Below, piece by piece: positions 20,754 to 31,513 of a DNA stretch of 64,000 bases. The notes beneath the pieces are model-generated. The model had not been told where the DNA came from, made no database searches, and was given only the letters and a program-made list of their open reading frames with translations. Both the position numbers and the translations under genes were made by a program. The stretch is from Gracilaria gracilis. Taxonomy: Eukaryota > Rhodophyta > Florideophyceae > Gracilariales > Gracilariaceae. Each line of letters begins with the position of its first letter. Position 1 is the stretch's first letter. The stretch is from contig JARGSG010000195.1 in NCBI GenBank assembly GCA_030374805.1, forward strand, positions 806,001 to 870,000, read 5' to 3'.

Positions 20754-21552
20754 GATGCTACCCTGTTGGGGTTCCTCGATATCGGCTCAACTGAACACGG
20801 GTACTGTCACATGAAGTGTATGCGCAAGCTACACGTGTAACGTGTAACCATACAAACGTATGCTGACATACAGTTCACATACGTGCACGTACACGTACAC
20901 ATACACATACAGGATCCCGGGCTCACAGCTACACGGTACGTGTACGTGTACGTATGCGTACAGCTTCACTGACACCTTCAAAGTAGGACTTACATACATA
21001 CAGAATACCAGCAGTAACTCATGTGAATGAACAGAACGGATTCCTTTGTCCAGGTGACGATTTGTCGTGACAGTCTCCGTCCAGCGCCCGTCTCAGAAAC
21101 CCTCATCTGATACTCTCTTTGAGGTCTTCAAGGCGAATGCAAGTTTCGTCAAGCAGCACTAATGTTTCTATATACGAAGTAGAAACCAAGTGTTGGACGT
21201 CGAAGCATCTTCGTCTGCTCTTTAGCAAGGCTTGAGGCCTGAGAATGAGATTTTCAATGGGGCCAGAGTGACACATCACTAATATATTTATTTTCGTGTG
21301 CAAAGGACACTTCCGAGCAGCATCAGCTTGTTTCAATCGAGAAGAATTGTAATCTGAGTAGATTGAACGATTGAACTCCGTGGGGCACAGCAGTAAACAG
21401 GGGTAGTCCTCTTAGCCTGGCCCTTCCTATAATAGACCCCTTCTGTTCTGTTCAAGTCGCTTGTGGTTGACAACCTGCGGGATTGTATACTGACTTGCGG
21501 TTTTGGATTCCTCGAAGCAACACGTTCCCGACTCGTCTCCACTGATTGCAAC
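20754..21552. other. Divergent promoter with ACGT-palindrome cluster
   Basis: 800 bp between divergent starts, no supported gene. Around 20878-20965 alternating ACGTAC/ACACGT units form an imperfect inverted repeat (see the repeat entry). Confidence 0.5.
20878..20965. repeat. Imperfect inverted repeat of TACGTG/CACGTA units
   Basis: The left half (ACGTGCACGTACACGTACAC) and the right half (GGTACGTGTACGTGTACGTA) are near reverse complements around a central GGATCCCGGG stretch. It lies about 130 bp upstream of the membrane protein start. Each half contains the CACGTG-like ACGT core bound by bZIP/bHLH factors. Regulatory function is inferred. Confidence 0.55.
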
Positions 21553-23000
21553 ATGTCTGGACGCTTTCTTCAGCCACCACGGACTTCTCGAATGCTCCCG
21601 TTCGGTGGCCCTTCAGTTTGGTTGGAATTTACGCCTCTGTCGAAGCTTACTTCCAGTGTGAACCTCGGTGAGTCTTTGTGCAACACATCGGACTTTTTGC
21701 GGACTCCAATATATACTTGAACACATGTCTAACAGGCAAAGCGATATCTTGGTTGATAAGCGTAGGTCAAGGAGCTCCTGGGTGGGCTTCCCCTTCTTTT
21801 GTCAAAGATGCTCTGGCAAAAGCAGTTCAGGCTGATGAACGTTGTCAATATTCTCGTTCTGCTGGTACACCTTCGTTCGTTGAAGAAATCGCGCGCATGT
21901 ACGGACCTAAATTGCTACCCGCAAATCTGCAGTCACGTGGAATTGACCCCCTGAAAGAAGTGCTTGTTACAGTTGGTGCATCCCAAGCTCTTAGTGTGGC
22001 TTGTGGTGCCTTTCTTCAAGAAGGTGATGAAGCTGTCCTTATAGAACCAGCATTTGACATCTACACCGCTGCAGTAAAGGTGGCAGGAGCTGAGCCCGTC
22101 TACGTTCCACTTCGTGTAAAGGGGAGGCATCCTTCATCTGCAAATGACTTTGTTCTTGACCTTGAGGAACTATCGAATGCCATCACAGATAAAACCCGAA
22201 TGCTCATCCTAAACTCTCCTCATAACCCCACAGGAAAAGTGTTTTCGCTTGAGGAACAAAAAGGGATATTGGATGTAATTGAAGCTAAAGCTCCCTCCTG
22301 TATCGTACTGTCCGATGAAGTGTACGAGCATCTAGTGTTCACTGGTGAACATGTTCCCTTTGCATCGGTCTCTGAGGGTGCATTCGAGCGCACTCTTAGT
22401 ACATACAGCATTGGAAAGACATTTAGCGCGACTGGAATGAAAGTTGGTTGGTTAATCGGTCCCCAGAATCTCATGAGAGATCCTCAAATTCTTCAGCAGT
22501 ACACAGTGTTTTGTGTGAATCATGCAAGTCAAGCCGCCGCTGCTGAAATGCTGCAATTCGCTCAAAGTCCGTATGAGGGATTTAGCTCCTACTATGAATG
22601 GCTGTGTGACAGGTACAAATGCAAACGGGACTTCTTAGTAGAAGCTATTCGCAGCGCTGGAATGGAACCAATTGTGCCTCAGGGTGCCTTCTACATCTGT
22701 GCAAAAGTGCCTGATGGGCATGAGATCAAGAAAGAGAAAGGTTTGCCCGATCAGATTGGCAAACTAGTGGAGCAAGGATCGCTGCAAATCGATCCTTGTA
22801 CGGTAGATCGAATGGACTATAACATGTCTCGTCAACTGGTGGAAAAGAAGAGAGTTACTACAATTCCAATATCTGCGTTCTTTAAGCCAGAGCATGTTGG
22901 CAAGAGTGATCTTTCGCGGGACTTCATTCGCTTTGCGTTTTGTCATCCTGATGATGTTCTTTCAGAAGCTTCCAGACGACTAGGTAACGGTGCTTCGTGA
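21553..23000 (+). CDS. Kynurenine-type aminotransferase (class I PLP)
   Basis: Spliced CDS join(21553..21667, 21766..23000), 449 residues. Exon 1 gives MSGRFLQPPR...LTSSVNL. I place the 98-bp intron with donor GTGAGT and acceptor GCGTAG, because this restores the family motif VNLGQGAPGWASPSF and puts the TCTAAC branch site about 30 bp upstream. An earlier AG at 21735 would insert 10 residues. Downstream: GASQALSVACGAF, NSPHNPTGKVF, LSDEVYEHLVF and the PLP lysine in YSIGKTFSATGMKVGW. The family (KAT/CCBL, glutamine transaminase K) transaminates kynurenine, glutamine or aromatic amino acids and may cleave cysteine S-conjugates. The substrate cannot be told from sequence. An upstream in-frame ATG (21463) could add a 30-residue targeting peptide. 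Confidence 0.9.
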
Positions 23001-23281
23001 GGAAATGGGGAATGAAGCCCCTCCTCAAAGGTTCCTTCCGCCTAAACAAGTTGCTAATATAGAAGAATAGCAAGTGATGGTGCATTGTAACAAAGTAGGT
23101 TCTGCATGAAACAATAGGTTTCTTTTATCTTAGTCGCTATAGCACCCCATCGGAGAAGCCGTTGTAAGCGGCCGAGTTTTCCATTCGTAGATCAGTTGGT
23201 CAAAAGTAGATTCAACTGTCGAAATGATCATCGGCAATCAGTGACAAATCCAGAAAGCTATCGGTGTGAAAGAAAGTGGAT

Positions 23282-23659
23282 TCATGCTCTGATAGCATAT
23301 TTGCGCTTGGGAAAAGCTTTCTCCATCTTCAGCGATCTCAGTGTCTTCTTGGCCAATTGCTCCTTCGTAAGTCGTCGGCGAATGGCGCGAGTCTTCTTCG
23401 GGCGGAGATCAAGCGGCTTGTATCGCTTATCCTTATAGTGATCCTTCAGGGCCTCTCTCTTTTGGGCTGTGAGAACGGTCAGTACGCGGGCAATACTCTT
23501 GCGAACTTCACGAATCTTCGACAGCTTTGATGCCGGTCCGCCAGTAACCTTGGCGACGCGCAGTTGACCAAGCTCAACTCGGAGATCCTCAGCCTCCTTC
23601 TCTAGATCGGCCTTTGTTTTCGTTCGGAGCTCGCTAGTTTTCACTGATTCGCGCGCCAT
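23282..23659 (-). CDS. RPL35: 60S ribosomal protein L35 (uL29)
   Basis: 125 residues against 123 in human. The core [20 protein letters not shown] and [10 protein letters not shown], the [17 protein letters not shown] segment and the KYAIRA end are near-invariant in eukaryotic L35. uL29 sits at the polypeptide exit tunnel, where it contacts SRP and NAC. The start [12 protein letters not shown] is at the position of other L35 N termini. The frame is open 44 codons upstream, but that part is not L35-like. A TATA-like element lies about 160 bp upstream. Confidence 0.97.
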   Translation of the reverse strand: MARESVKTSELRTKTKADLEKEAEDLRVELGQLRVAKVTGGPASKLSKIREVRKSIARVLTVLTAQKREALKDHYKDKRYKPLDLRPKKTRAIRRRLTKEQLAKKTLRSLKMEKAFPKRKYAIRA

Positions 23660-24436
23660 GTTTTCTGAGAATATGAGACCGCGGGGAAATGGGTGGGCTA
23701 CACTAGTGGAGTTCGTTTTGACGGCGACGGGGGAATAGGCTGTTCCACGAACATCGAAGCGGGGAGCAAAGCGGTCGTCGTCGGACGCCACACCGAGGAT
23801 ACGTGTACTTCTTAATCTTATATATAATTAAAACTTCCGAAAACAAAAAGTAATTCAATTCCATCTCTTGTCAATAATTCTTTTTCATGAAAGCTGAAAG
23901 TTGATTTACCAACGGTATCTACCAACCAGTGCTTCTCTCTGGTTCTCAAGGTTTTCTGTTTCCGCACAGTTTTTCGGCTTTTCGTTCTCGAATACCTCTG
24001 CTGGCACCTATCATACTTTGTCCTCCATCTTCCAATGCATAGATAACTGATGAACTGTACATATCCAAAGTATTAGCTAAAGGTTGCAATGGATGCGTGA
24101 GGGGGTGAAACCCCTCTTAGAAGCTATGTATACAACTTAGATTTATATTCCTCGGGTCTGTTTGGAATGCTGCACAAGTTAAGATGGCATGTGGGAGGAA
24201 AAGATGTCTTCTCTTTCGTGGCCTAATTAGGCTTGTAAGCCCAGCTTCTGAAGGAGGACAAACACTTTGAAAGTTGCTGTGCCCAGTACTTTTGAGGGAA
24301 CTATTATGCTTCCTTTTGAAGAACCGGTCTCTCTACTCTGTTCAGCAAAAGTAAACTTACTTGTCTCATGAAACAGGATAGAACAGAGCAATGTTGACCC
24401 ACAGATTTGAGATGTTTTTGCACCCAATGGCTGGAG
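23660..24436. other. RPL35 promoter and sulfotransferase 3' flank
   Basis: 780 bp without a supported gene. AT-rich; contains the TATA-like run at 23818-23828 oriented for RPL35. Confidence 0.5.
23818..23828 (-). promoter_or_regulatory. TATA-like element upstream of RPL35
   Basis: TTATATATAAT about 160 bp upstream of the L35 ATG. The distance leaves room for a leader of about 130 nt, possibly containing an intron as is common in ribosomal protein genes. Inferred. Confidence 0.35.
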
Positions 24437-26212
24437 TTACAATTTGTACTTCATCGATTCTAAGCGGTGGGTGCAGCCGAACTGCTTCACTTGCTCCTTG
24501 AATAACCTCTCACCTTCTTCATAAATGAGAATGTCAACTCTTTCCTTCCGATCGAAGATGACCTTCTCCTCTGCAGAAAGCTGACTCCAGATTCGTGCTG
24601 CATTCAGAGAGTAGGATCCGCTATTCAGTTTCTGTGCGCCGTCATCTACAACCTCCAGACCACCATTGTCAACACCATTCACCTGATTAAATAATTTAAC
24701 CACCTTCTTTAACATGCACTTTGATGCTCCGGATTCAACTTGCAGTCCAACGAATAAGTACTTCCTCACCAACTTGAGTGCCTCCTCTGAAACTTCATAT
24801 TTCTTGTTCTGATCGACTTCGTAGTACTGGAACGAACCATTGCCAACGAAACCTCTCACTCCATCTGACAAAAGCCTACCGGCCATATAGTTTGGTCCAA
24901 GATCTCGTCCGAGGTCCGCCTTTATGATGAGCTTATCATACAATAAGAAATCGCGAATCTCCTCATAAGTGACGTCTTCTTCTTTTCTTCCAACTTCCCG
25001 AACGAAGAAATGGAAGTAGAATGATACTTTTCTGTCAAAAGGATGCCTCATGATCGTAAACGAACGTACATCGCGTTGATTGAGCAACTCGCCGATCCCA
25101 TTTCCCCAAAACTGGTGACCAAAAGTGAAATCAAGTTTGTTCCTTTCCTTCTCATCCTTGTCTCGAATTCGATCCCAATCACAACGCCACACCAAAAATG
25201 ATGGCTTCGACGGATCTTTCTGAACTCCCTCCCTCGAGTAGCATGCATCTGTTATGGAAACCTTTTCTCCATTGCCTTTGATTTTGTCAAAGTAGAACTT
25301 GTGTAACGAAGTTTTGAAGCTCACTCCACCAGTTTTGTGGAAGTGCATGAAGTTAATTGCAGTGGCGGGAGTGAAGTTCAGTTCCTCCTCAAGGCTTTTC
25401 TGAGTTCTCGCTGACTCCGGATTTTCTTTTCCTTCGGTGTCATCTACGTTGGATTCCCCTTTTCCTTTTCCAAATCTGCTGTTGGCTTCCCCAGCTTGTT
25501 CATGTATATCAGACAGTTCTTCAGATTCCTGATTGGCGGTTTTCTCGTTTTGCGTATCGTCTTGAACGTCGTTTTGAGCTTCGCTCTGGGATTCTTTGCG
25601 AGTATCGTCAATGTTTTGAGCATCTTCAGAATGATTATCTCCCGCATAGACATCACCTTCAGCTCCCGTATTCTCCTCCGTTCCTTTACCTTCTACACTA
25701 CTGCTGTCTGGCTCTTTCTCGGTATCTTCGGCGGTCTCCTTGGTTTGTTCTTTGGATCCCTCTTGGTAGCTCTCGCGCACAGAAATGGCACTCGGTTTAG
25801 TCTCCATCTGCGCTGACACCAATGGTGCTGTCGTAGCTTCACGAGTACCGTATTTCCTCACTTTTTCAGTGCTATCGGTGCCGTTGGAGCCTTCATTATA
25901 CTGAGAGTTGGAGAACAGTGTGTCCGAAAGGTTCAAGATATGTTGTGTTGTTGGCGTGAGCAACTGAGATGCAGCCAAGTCTAAAGATGGAGCAAATCCT
26001 GTTTGTTCCATCCACATAAGCATGAAGGCGAAGACTACTAGAAGTAGGGTAAAATTCTTAACAGAGAGAAGATGAATGAAGCGCAAATGTCGCATCCCCT
26101 TATGTCGTTGTGCAAGGCGCAACCGGAAGAAGGGAGTGGCTCGTCCCCTCGGGGGTGGAGCCGAATGTAGAGAGACATGAGGAGGGGAGTGAGAGGACAC
26201 TTGATAACGCAT
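24437..26212 (-). CDS. Type II membrane carbohydrate sulfotransferase
   Basis: 591 residues from MRYQVSSHS; a shorter start at 26095 (MRHLRFIH) is equally plausible for a Golgi enzyme. One signal-anchor helix (FTLLLVVFAFMLMWM, near residue 60) is followed by a ~200-residue acidic, Glu/Asp/Asn/Gln-rich stem with no structure. The catalytic domain holds the PAPS 5'-phosphosulfate loop in FMHFHKTGGVSFKTSL and the 3'-phosphate site in FTIMRHPFDRKVSFYFHFF. These are the signatures of the heparan/galactosyl O-sulfotransferase superfamily, which transfers sulfate to sugars in the Golgi lumen. In a red alga the natural acceptor would be a sulfated galactan or mucilage polysaccharide, which is inference. 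Several Cys and an N-x-S/T site fit a lumenal protein. Confidence 0.8.
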   Translation of the reverse strand: MRYQVSSHSPPHVSLHSAPPPRGRATPFFRLRLAQRHKGMRHLRFIHLLSVKNFTLLLVVFAFMLMWMEQTGFAPSLDLAASQLLTPTTQHILNLSDTLFSNSQYNEGSNGTDSTEKVRKYGTREATTAPLVSAQMETKPSAISVRESYQEGSKEQTKETAEDTEKEPDSSSVEGKGTEENTGAEGDVYAGDNHSEDAQNIDDTRKESQSEAQNDVQDDTQNEKTANQESEELSDIHEQAGEANSRFGKGKGESNVDDTEGKENPESARTQKSLEEELNFTPATAINFMHFHKTGGVSFKTSLHKFYFDKIKGNGEKVSITDACYSREGVQKDPSKPSFLVWRCDWDRIRDKDEKERNKLDFTFGHQFWGNGIGELLNQRDVRSFTIMRHPFDRKVSFYFHFFVREVGRKEEDVTYEEIRDFLLYDKLIIKADLGRDLGPNYMAGRLLSDGVRGFVGNGSFQYYEVDQNKKYEVSEEALKLVRKYLFVGLQVESGASKCMLKKVVKLFNQVNGVDNGGLEVVDDGAQKLNSGSYSLNAARIWSQLSAEEKVIFDRKERVDILIYEEGERLFKEQVKQFGCTHRLESMKYKL

Positions 26213-26748
26213 GTTGTGTGATTGCCAGAGCTGAGTGGTATCACCGAAAGTAAAAGGATATTCAAACAATGAGAAGCACTTCTAAACGATAGATGAACTA
26301 AATGAATGTTGGTGTCAAGACACATGATATCTGGGCACGAAGGGCCCACAACGGTAAGCTTCAAATCAGATTTGTCTCGGAAGTGAGACCGACAGTAAGG
26401 AATGTTGCACTTCTACACCGGCGGCATAAAGATACCGTGTCGGTGTCTTGAGATCCATGTGCATCGGGGCACGGCCTGGTACAGCGTGATTAGGTGCAAA
26501 CAACCATTTTCTCCTGGATAGGCACTATGTGAAAATTCCCTGCGAAGCACACCATTCAAGACACTAGAGGAGTTGAGATTATCAAGGGTAGAGTCACGGA
26601 GCATGCAGTCTCATGGATTTCTTTCTAGCTGCTATTTTCGAAAGTTTCCTACTCTGAAATTCATCGGAGATACTATCTTATGAAGGATGCACACACAAGT
26701 GTGCTACCGAATACCTGGCGATATCTTGGTATTGACTGAACAGCAATG

Positions 26749-26765
26749 AGCTCTCTCTCTCTCTC
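26749..26765. repeat. CT-dinucleotide microsatellite
   Basis: A run of CT units about 17 bp long in the gene-poor region. Confidence 0.85.
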
Positions 26766-28718
26766 GCTATGTCTTTTGTACTACAGGTGTACTGAAATAT
26801 CGATACTGCTTCCTTGTCGTATTGTCACGTTACTGTACTTGGTTCTGGTTCTCTGGTCGGTTCTCTGGTCAGGAAGATAGTGCGATGGCGCAGATTGACA
26901 CTCATAAGGATCATTTCGGTATAGAACACAAAGTGTTCCCGAAGGAGTGTTCCGAGCACCGTACCAGACGCTTACCCGACACACGAAGCTTTTTTAAGTA
27001 CACGTAGTGGGTTGCACTTTCTTGTTCTTCTTTGTTGTTCTTCTTTGTTGTGGTTGGTCGCCCCTGATTCCGAGACGACTGGAGGCCTATCTCAAGATGG
27101 TTCTTTCTTCTAGAAAAGGCCACAAACCGGTTTTCGGTCTCCGTAGGAGTCACACCATATGTACCAAGTACTGTGCTCTATTGGCTTCTATCGAAGGGCG
27201 TAACTTTATGTTCTCCAACCTTCTCTGTTCTGTCACTATGTACGAAGGTATGATTCAAACGCTGGCCGCTGTAAGGTTATCTTATTTGAACGGGAAGAGG
27301 ACGAACTTGTTGCGTGCCGGCCCGGCATGCCAATTGTTTTGAGTTCTGCATCATGGGAAATGATCCGATCCAATTAACCTTACCAAGCGCTTTGTATGAT
27401 ACACCTGGGGCCGTACACTTGTGAGGATCAGGTTACGAAAATTATTTTTTAAGCACTGCACAATTTTCGTTGAAATGGTTTCTAAACATTGAGGATACCG
27501 TTGGTAACAGGCGCATTTGTGGGCCATCTTTAAAATGGCGTTCATTCATATCATTCTGATCAACGAGGTTCTCGTTGAGATTCCAGCCTCTCTTCTTCTT
27601 TACCCACACAGACAATAAACATACATATGTATATACATATATATATCTCCTCTTTATATACTGAACATTATGTATATTAGCAATCCGAAAGTCAATGTAC
27701 GACTTGGGAGGTAGTTTTTCTTGTCCAAGCGTATAGTTAGCTTGTCGCTCGCCCTTGCAAACCTGGAGAACTGCTTTTTAAAATCTTTTCTTAACTGCGC
27801 GAACGCGGTAGGTGAAAGGCTGTCGACGGTTTCTTGCACCTGATCTTGCCGACGAAATGAGGGTTGGGTGGAATGTCGCTGCTCAATGTTTTTTGGGCAT
27901 ACAACGTGGAAAGTGCGGAACCTTGTCATGGTTTGCATTTCTGCCCACAGTTTCTATAGAGGTGGAATGGAGAGCTTAAAAAAAGGAAGAAGGCGATAAG
28001 CGTCGTGGAGAAAAGCATGCAGTTGAAAGGACTTAAGCGATCCAATACTTCCTTGTCCTAGCCTAGAACGTGTAGCACAGTTTCTGGTCAGTAGTTTTGG
28101 CTTCAGTATAGAGTTGTTTAAAGGTTTCTTGGTCTTGAGCAAATTCGCGCTTGCGAAAAATAAGCGCACGTGTTTCACATAAACAACTACAACGACAAAA
28201 AAAAAACCAGTACGGAAGTGCTATTGCGGAATGGGGTAACAGCAGCAATACTAATCAACGTTCATCTTCTCAAAATCAATTTCAATAAAGTAAAGAAGCA
28301 ATGCTTGGTTCAATAGCTCCTCTTGAACGTTATTCATACTAACGACTTTCAAGCGCTTCTTGAAGGCTGCAAATGTTGCAAGCTCCCAAGGCAGTAAGGC
28401 GCAAGGACTAGATGGTCGGGCATATCCGCGAATGGGAGGGATAAGCAGCTTTTTCTAACTTCCTACAAGGTTTGTATGTGATCAATTTGCTTTATTCATG
28501 GAATTCAAAAGAAACAAATACAAAAGCCCTTTTCCCAAGAAAGGAGAAAGAAAGGAGAGAGAAAACAACAACATCGGATTCCGCAGGCAATTGATGCAGA
28601 TGCTCATCGTTCTTGCAAAGAAAAGACTATCTTTATCACAATTCTTTTACCGTCTCGGAGTACGAACGATAGGATTCGCTTCCAGAATAGCACATAAGAA
28701 AATGAAGTTCATAATAAA

Positions 28719-28748
28719 AGAAGGAGAAGGAGAAGAAGAAGAAGAAGG
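28719..28748. repeat. GAA/GGA purine repeat
   Basis: A purine-only run built of AAGGAG and GAA units. A similar GAA run recurs at 28913-28940. Confidence 0.85.
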
Positions 28749-28912
28749 GGCGATATTATTTATATCATACAGCGTATCAGAGAAGCAGGCCTGCAGAGAA
28801 GAAGGGAGCGGGAATTTCAATGAGTTCTGAACCCTTCGGCATCTTGTTCCGATTTGCTAGGAAGTTTCGAACTAGAGGCGAAAAGCAGCATTCCAGGCTA
28901 AAGTAGGGCACT

Positions 28913-28940
28913 TAGAAGAAGAAGAAGAAGAAGAAAGAAG
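28913..28940. repeat. GAA trinucleotide repeat
   Basis: About eight GAA units, interrupted once. Confidence 0.85.
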
Positions 28941-29113
28941 TAGGGGACTTTCGTGTCAAGAAGGAATGCAAGCTCATCTGCCTTCATTCAGACGGCGCTT
29001 TCGACACTAACTGAAATACCAATCCCGAGAAAAGGGCAAGGACAGGATAATCCTCCTGGTTTCTGAACGAAATGTTCATGCTAAGGCAGCTGGCTTTCAA
29101 AGCGACCAAGTTT

Positions 29114-29509
29114 TTAGGGGAAATATCGTAGGAACTCTGATCCGTCAACTAATTGATCCGCGATACCATCGGTGTCATTCTTACATAGCCTAAGGTATGC
29201 GTCAATTCCACGAACGGCGCCAAGGACATCCAACCCTCCATCTGTGATATAATCAGAACAAGATGTCCGTAGCTCCGTAGGGAAGACCCCAGGAAGTTCA
29301 GGGCAGAAAACGCCCAATGCAATAGCTTTTCCATCACGGGGTCCTTGGCTTTTCAGAATGTTAATCCACTTGAGGTAACAGAGACATCCTTCAAAAGCAA
29401 GTGCACTTTCTCCTGTACACGGGCAGGTTGCTTCGACTTGATGAAAGTTGATAAAGATGACTGCGAGCCATACAAGGATTTGAAGAAGAAGGGGATAGCG
29501 AAACGTCAT
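29114..29509 (-). CDS. Small secreted cysteine-containing protein, unknown
   Basis: 131 residues. A textbook signal peptide (LLLQILVWLAVIFINFHQVEA) with probable cleavage before TCPCTGES. The mature part of about 104 residues has seven cysteines (CPC, C-x-C, then single Cys), which suggests disulfides and an extracellular or lumenal location. No family recognised. It ends with ADQLVDGSEFLRYFP. A single exon from a clear ATG; base composition is ordinary. Regions on both sides are gene-poor. Confidence 0.6.
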   Translation of the reverse strand: MTFRYPLLLQILVWLAVIFINFHQVEATCPCTGESALAFEGCLCYLKWINILKSQGPRDGKAIALGVFCPELPGVFPTELRTSCSDYITDGGLDVLGAVRGIDAYLRLCKNDTDGIADQLVDGSEFLRYFP

Positions 29510-30013
29510 TGATTCTTCGATGAATTGGTTAAAACTTTGTATGACTTATCCCCAACCAAAGAAAGCGACTAGGCAACCCTCGAAGTTGCTACTAGAAAGA
29601 TTGGGGAGGCACGACTAGCCTATTTATCCCGAAGCAGTTGTGGCAATCGGTGTTCCTTGTTGCTTTCTGGTTTCATAGTTACAAGATGTCTCTCCTCTGC
29701 TCACCCTTGTCGTCGTAGCAACTCAACACTACAAACCTAGCTGGGTTAGTAGCCGGTGTAAATGTCCGCAAGGCGGGCAACATCAACTCTGCCCAGGTGT
29801 GTGAGAGTGGTCAACGATAGCGAATCTCTTGTCGTGTTCCACTGTTTCCCATACACAACCATTGTTACAGCGACTGTGTTGATAAATCAATGTAATATCA
29901 CACAATAGGGGGCTGTTCGCTAGAGATAGCAGCAATGCCGTGAGGGAGAATAAAGATTTAACGTGAAGGAAGAGTCTGCGTTGAGGGCCGGCGAAATAAC
30001 CTTATCTTTAGTT
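29510..30013. other. Intergenic region, nothing seen
   Basis: 500 bp upstream of the secreted protein gene. No frame, repeat or motif that I can support. Confidence 0.5.
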
Positions 30014-30363
30014 TTATCTAATTGGAGTAAGCTCCATGTTCAGAGCTCCTCGGCCATCCCACATTTGCCTTGATGCAAGAAGCCGATCATTTACGTGTAC
30101 TTTTGACTTCTGCAGATCTTTCACCACAAGCACCAATGAGTTTCTCACTCTCCCAATGACAGTCCAGTACTTGAATTGCACAGCCTCGTTGGAAACGTCA
30201 ATGTCGACAACTGATACATTTTCAGCAATGTTGGATTCATTCTCTACAAACCTACCTTCTTGTTTAGCGAACAAACGTAATTTCAGAGAAATGAGAACCC
30301 TGATTTCAGGTCAAGGGCATACGAGAAGCTCACCGACCCATTATCGCCTTCGTATTGAGCCAT
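30014..30363 (-). CDS. Possible small two-exon gene, unknown
   Basis: The frame 30014-30274 has no ATG near its start but has coding-like composition (VVDIDVSNEAVQFKYWTVIG; SLVLVVKDLQKSKVHVND). A tentative join, complement(30014..30241, 30334..30363), uses donor GTGAGC and acceptor GTAGAG in phase 0. It gives an 85-residue product starting MAQYEGDNGS. The 92-bp intron size fits the other introns here, but nothing homologous anchors it. It may instead be chance or the last exon of a longer gene. Confidence 0.25.
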
Positions 30364-30679
30364 TTAATAACAAATATGCAGGCCTGCAAATATGGTAGAT
30401 AACTGGTTCGCAGCCATTTCAGGACCCTTCAGTGAAATGTTGCTCTCTAAACCGTCCCAAGCTAAAACCAAACCTGCTTGAACATTACTGGTCGACAACG
30501 AAGGTCAAAAACCAAGTCTAAGAGGCATGAAAAAGTACGGCACATCGTCATGGATGGATTCGACAACAATGGTCATGGTGATACTCTAAGCGCAGTGAGC
30601 CACAGTAAGATGATTCGTATACTGCTCAATACTCCGAATGACGTTCTTCATTGATACGTCCGTTCTGCTTCTCGAAAAC

Positions 30680-31513
30680 TCAAACAGGAGGCAACACAGA
30701 CGCGAGAAAGTCTCGAACGTCATTTAGTTCCTGGTCAGATGCAGAATGCATGAGGCCATGATATGATGAAAACTTAAGCTTTCTTCCGAGGTTCTTGATA
30801 ACCTCGGACGACAGCTGACCAAATTTGTGCGAAACAACTGGATCTGCCGTTCCGTGGGCCATGAAAAGCGAGGTATCTCGATTTGCAGTAGTCATCTGTG
30901 CGGGGTATTGAGCTCTTAAAGGGAGCCAGGCGCTCAACGCAACGAAACCAGCAACCCGTCGTTCGAGCTTGAGCGCGGCAGTGAGAGCCAAAGCACCACC
31001 TTGGCTGAAACCGCCTACGACTATTCGTTCCAGTGGAATTCCTTGTTCGATTTGGAAGTCGATTATGGAATTAAGCCTAGAGAGCGAATTCAGAATGCCC
31101 TGTTCATCATCTACAGCATTTTGATCGAGACCACGTAGATCGAACCAACTAGGCATTTGGAACCCACCGTTCAAGGTGACAGGATTCGAGGAAGCGGTCG
31201 GAAGAATGGTCTTGACGTGGTCTAGCTGGGGCAATGGGAAAGCTGGTGCCCAACCATAGCCGGTATCACCTAGTCCATGAAGAAATATGAGCGCGGCCGT
31301 AGCTTTTCCGCGGGCTGGGACTTCGACTCCTTCACCTCCACCGAACATTTTTGGGCGATGATGTGGAGTTGACGCTGGGCGAGATCTGGAGAGAGCACTA
31401 ATCGGAAGAAAGCGAGCAGCTGAAATAGCGCTTGTAACGAACGCAACGGCTCCGGCGAGGACAAAGGCGCGGTTGGTGGTTTTATGGTGAGGGTCGTTTC
31501 GAGTTTGGGTCAT
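30680..31513 (-). CDS. Acyl-protein thioesterase (APT/LYPLA-like)
   Basis: 277 residues. An alpha/beta-hydrolase core of ~220 residues follows an N-terminal extension with a hydrophobic stretch (FVLAGAVAFVTSAISAARF), either a membrane anchor or an organelle-targeting region. Core motifs: LIFLHGLGDTGYGW (oxyanion loop), MPSWFDLRG, the nucleophile in VGGFSQGGAL, the Asp in GTADPVV and the His in GLMHSAS. All three catalytic residues are present. APTs remove palmitate from S-acylated proteins and also hydrolyse lysophospholipids. The start ATG is at 31513; the preceding GTG codon is not used. Most APTs lack the N-terminal hydrophobic segment, so location may differ. Confidence 0.92.
   Translation of the reverse strand: MTQTRNDPHHKTTNRAFVLAGAVAFVTSAISAARFLPISALSRSRPASTPHHRPKMFGGGEGVEVPARGKATAALIFLHGLGDTGYGWAPAFPLPQLDHVKTILPTASSNPVTLNGGFQMPSWFDLRGLDQNAVDDEQGILNSLSRLNSIIDFQIEQGIPLERIVVGGFSQGGALALTAALKLERRVAGFVALSAWLPLRAQYPAQMTTANRDTSLFMAHGTADPVVSHKFGQLSSEVIKNLGRKLKFSSYHGLMHSASDQELNDVRDFLASVLPPV

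Larger units (their letters stand above)
26213..29113. other. Gene-poor region
   Basis: 2.9 kb, the longest stretch without a convincing gene. The longer frames (27007-27342 plus, 27654-27938 minus, 28498-28830 plus) show no domain, signal peptide or conserved segment, and the last is driven by a GAA repeat. CT (26749-26765) and GAA microsatellites are present. Small multi-exon genes could hide here. Confidence 0.5.

Noticed and set aside
21735..21765. Proximal acceptor AG in the kynurenine aminotransferase intron
   Set aside because: Would insert ten residues into the invariant VNLGQG motif and lies 2 bp from the branch site.
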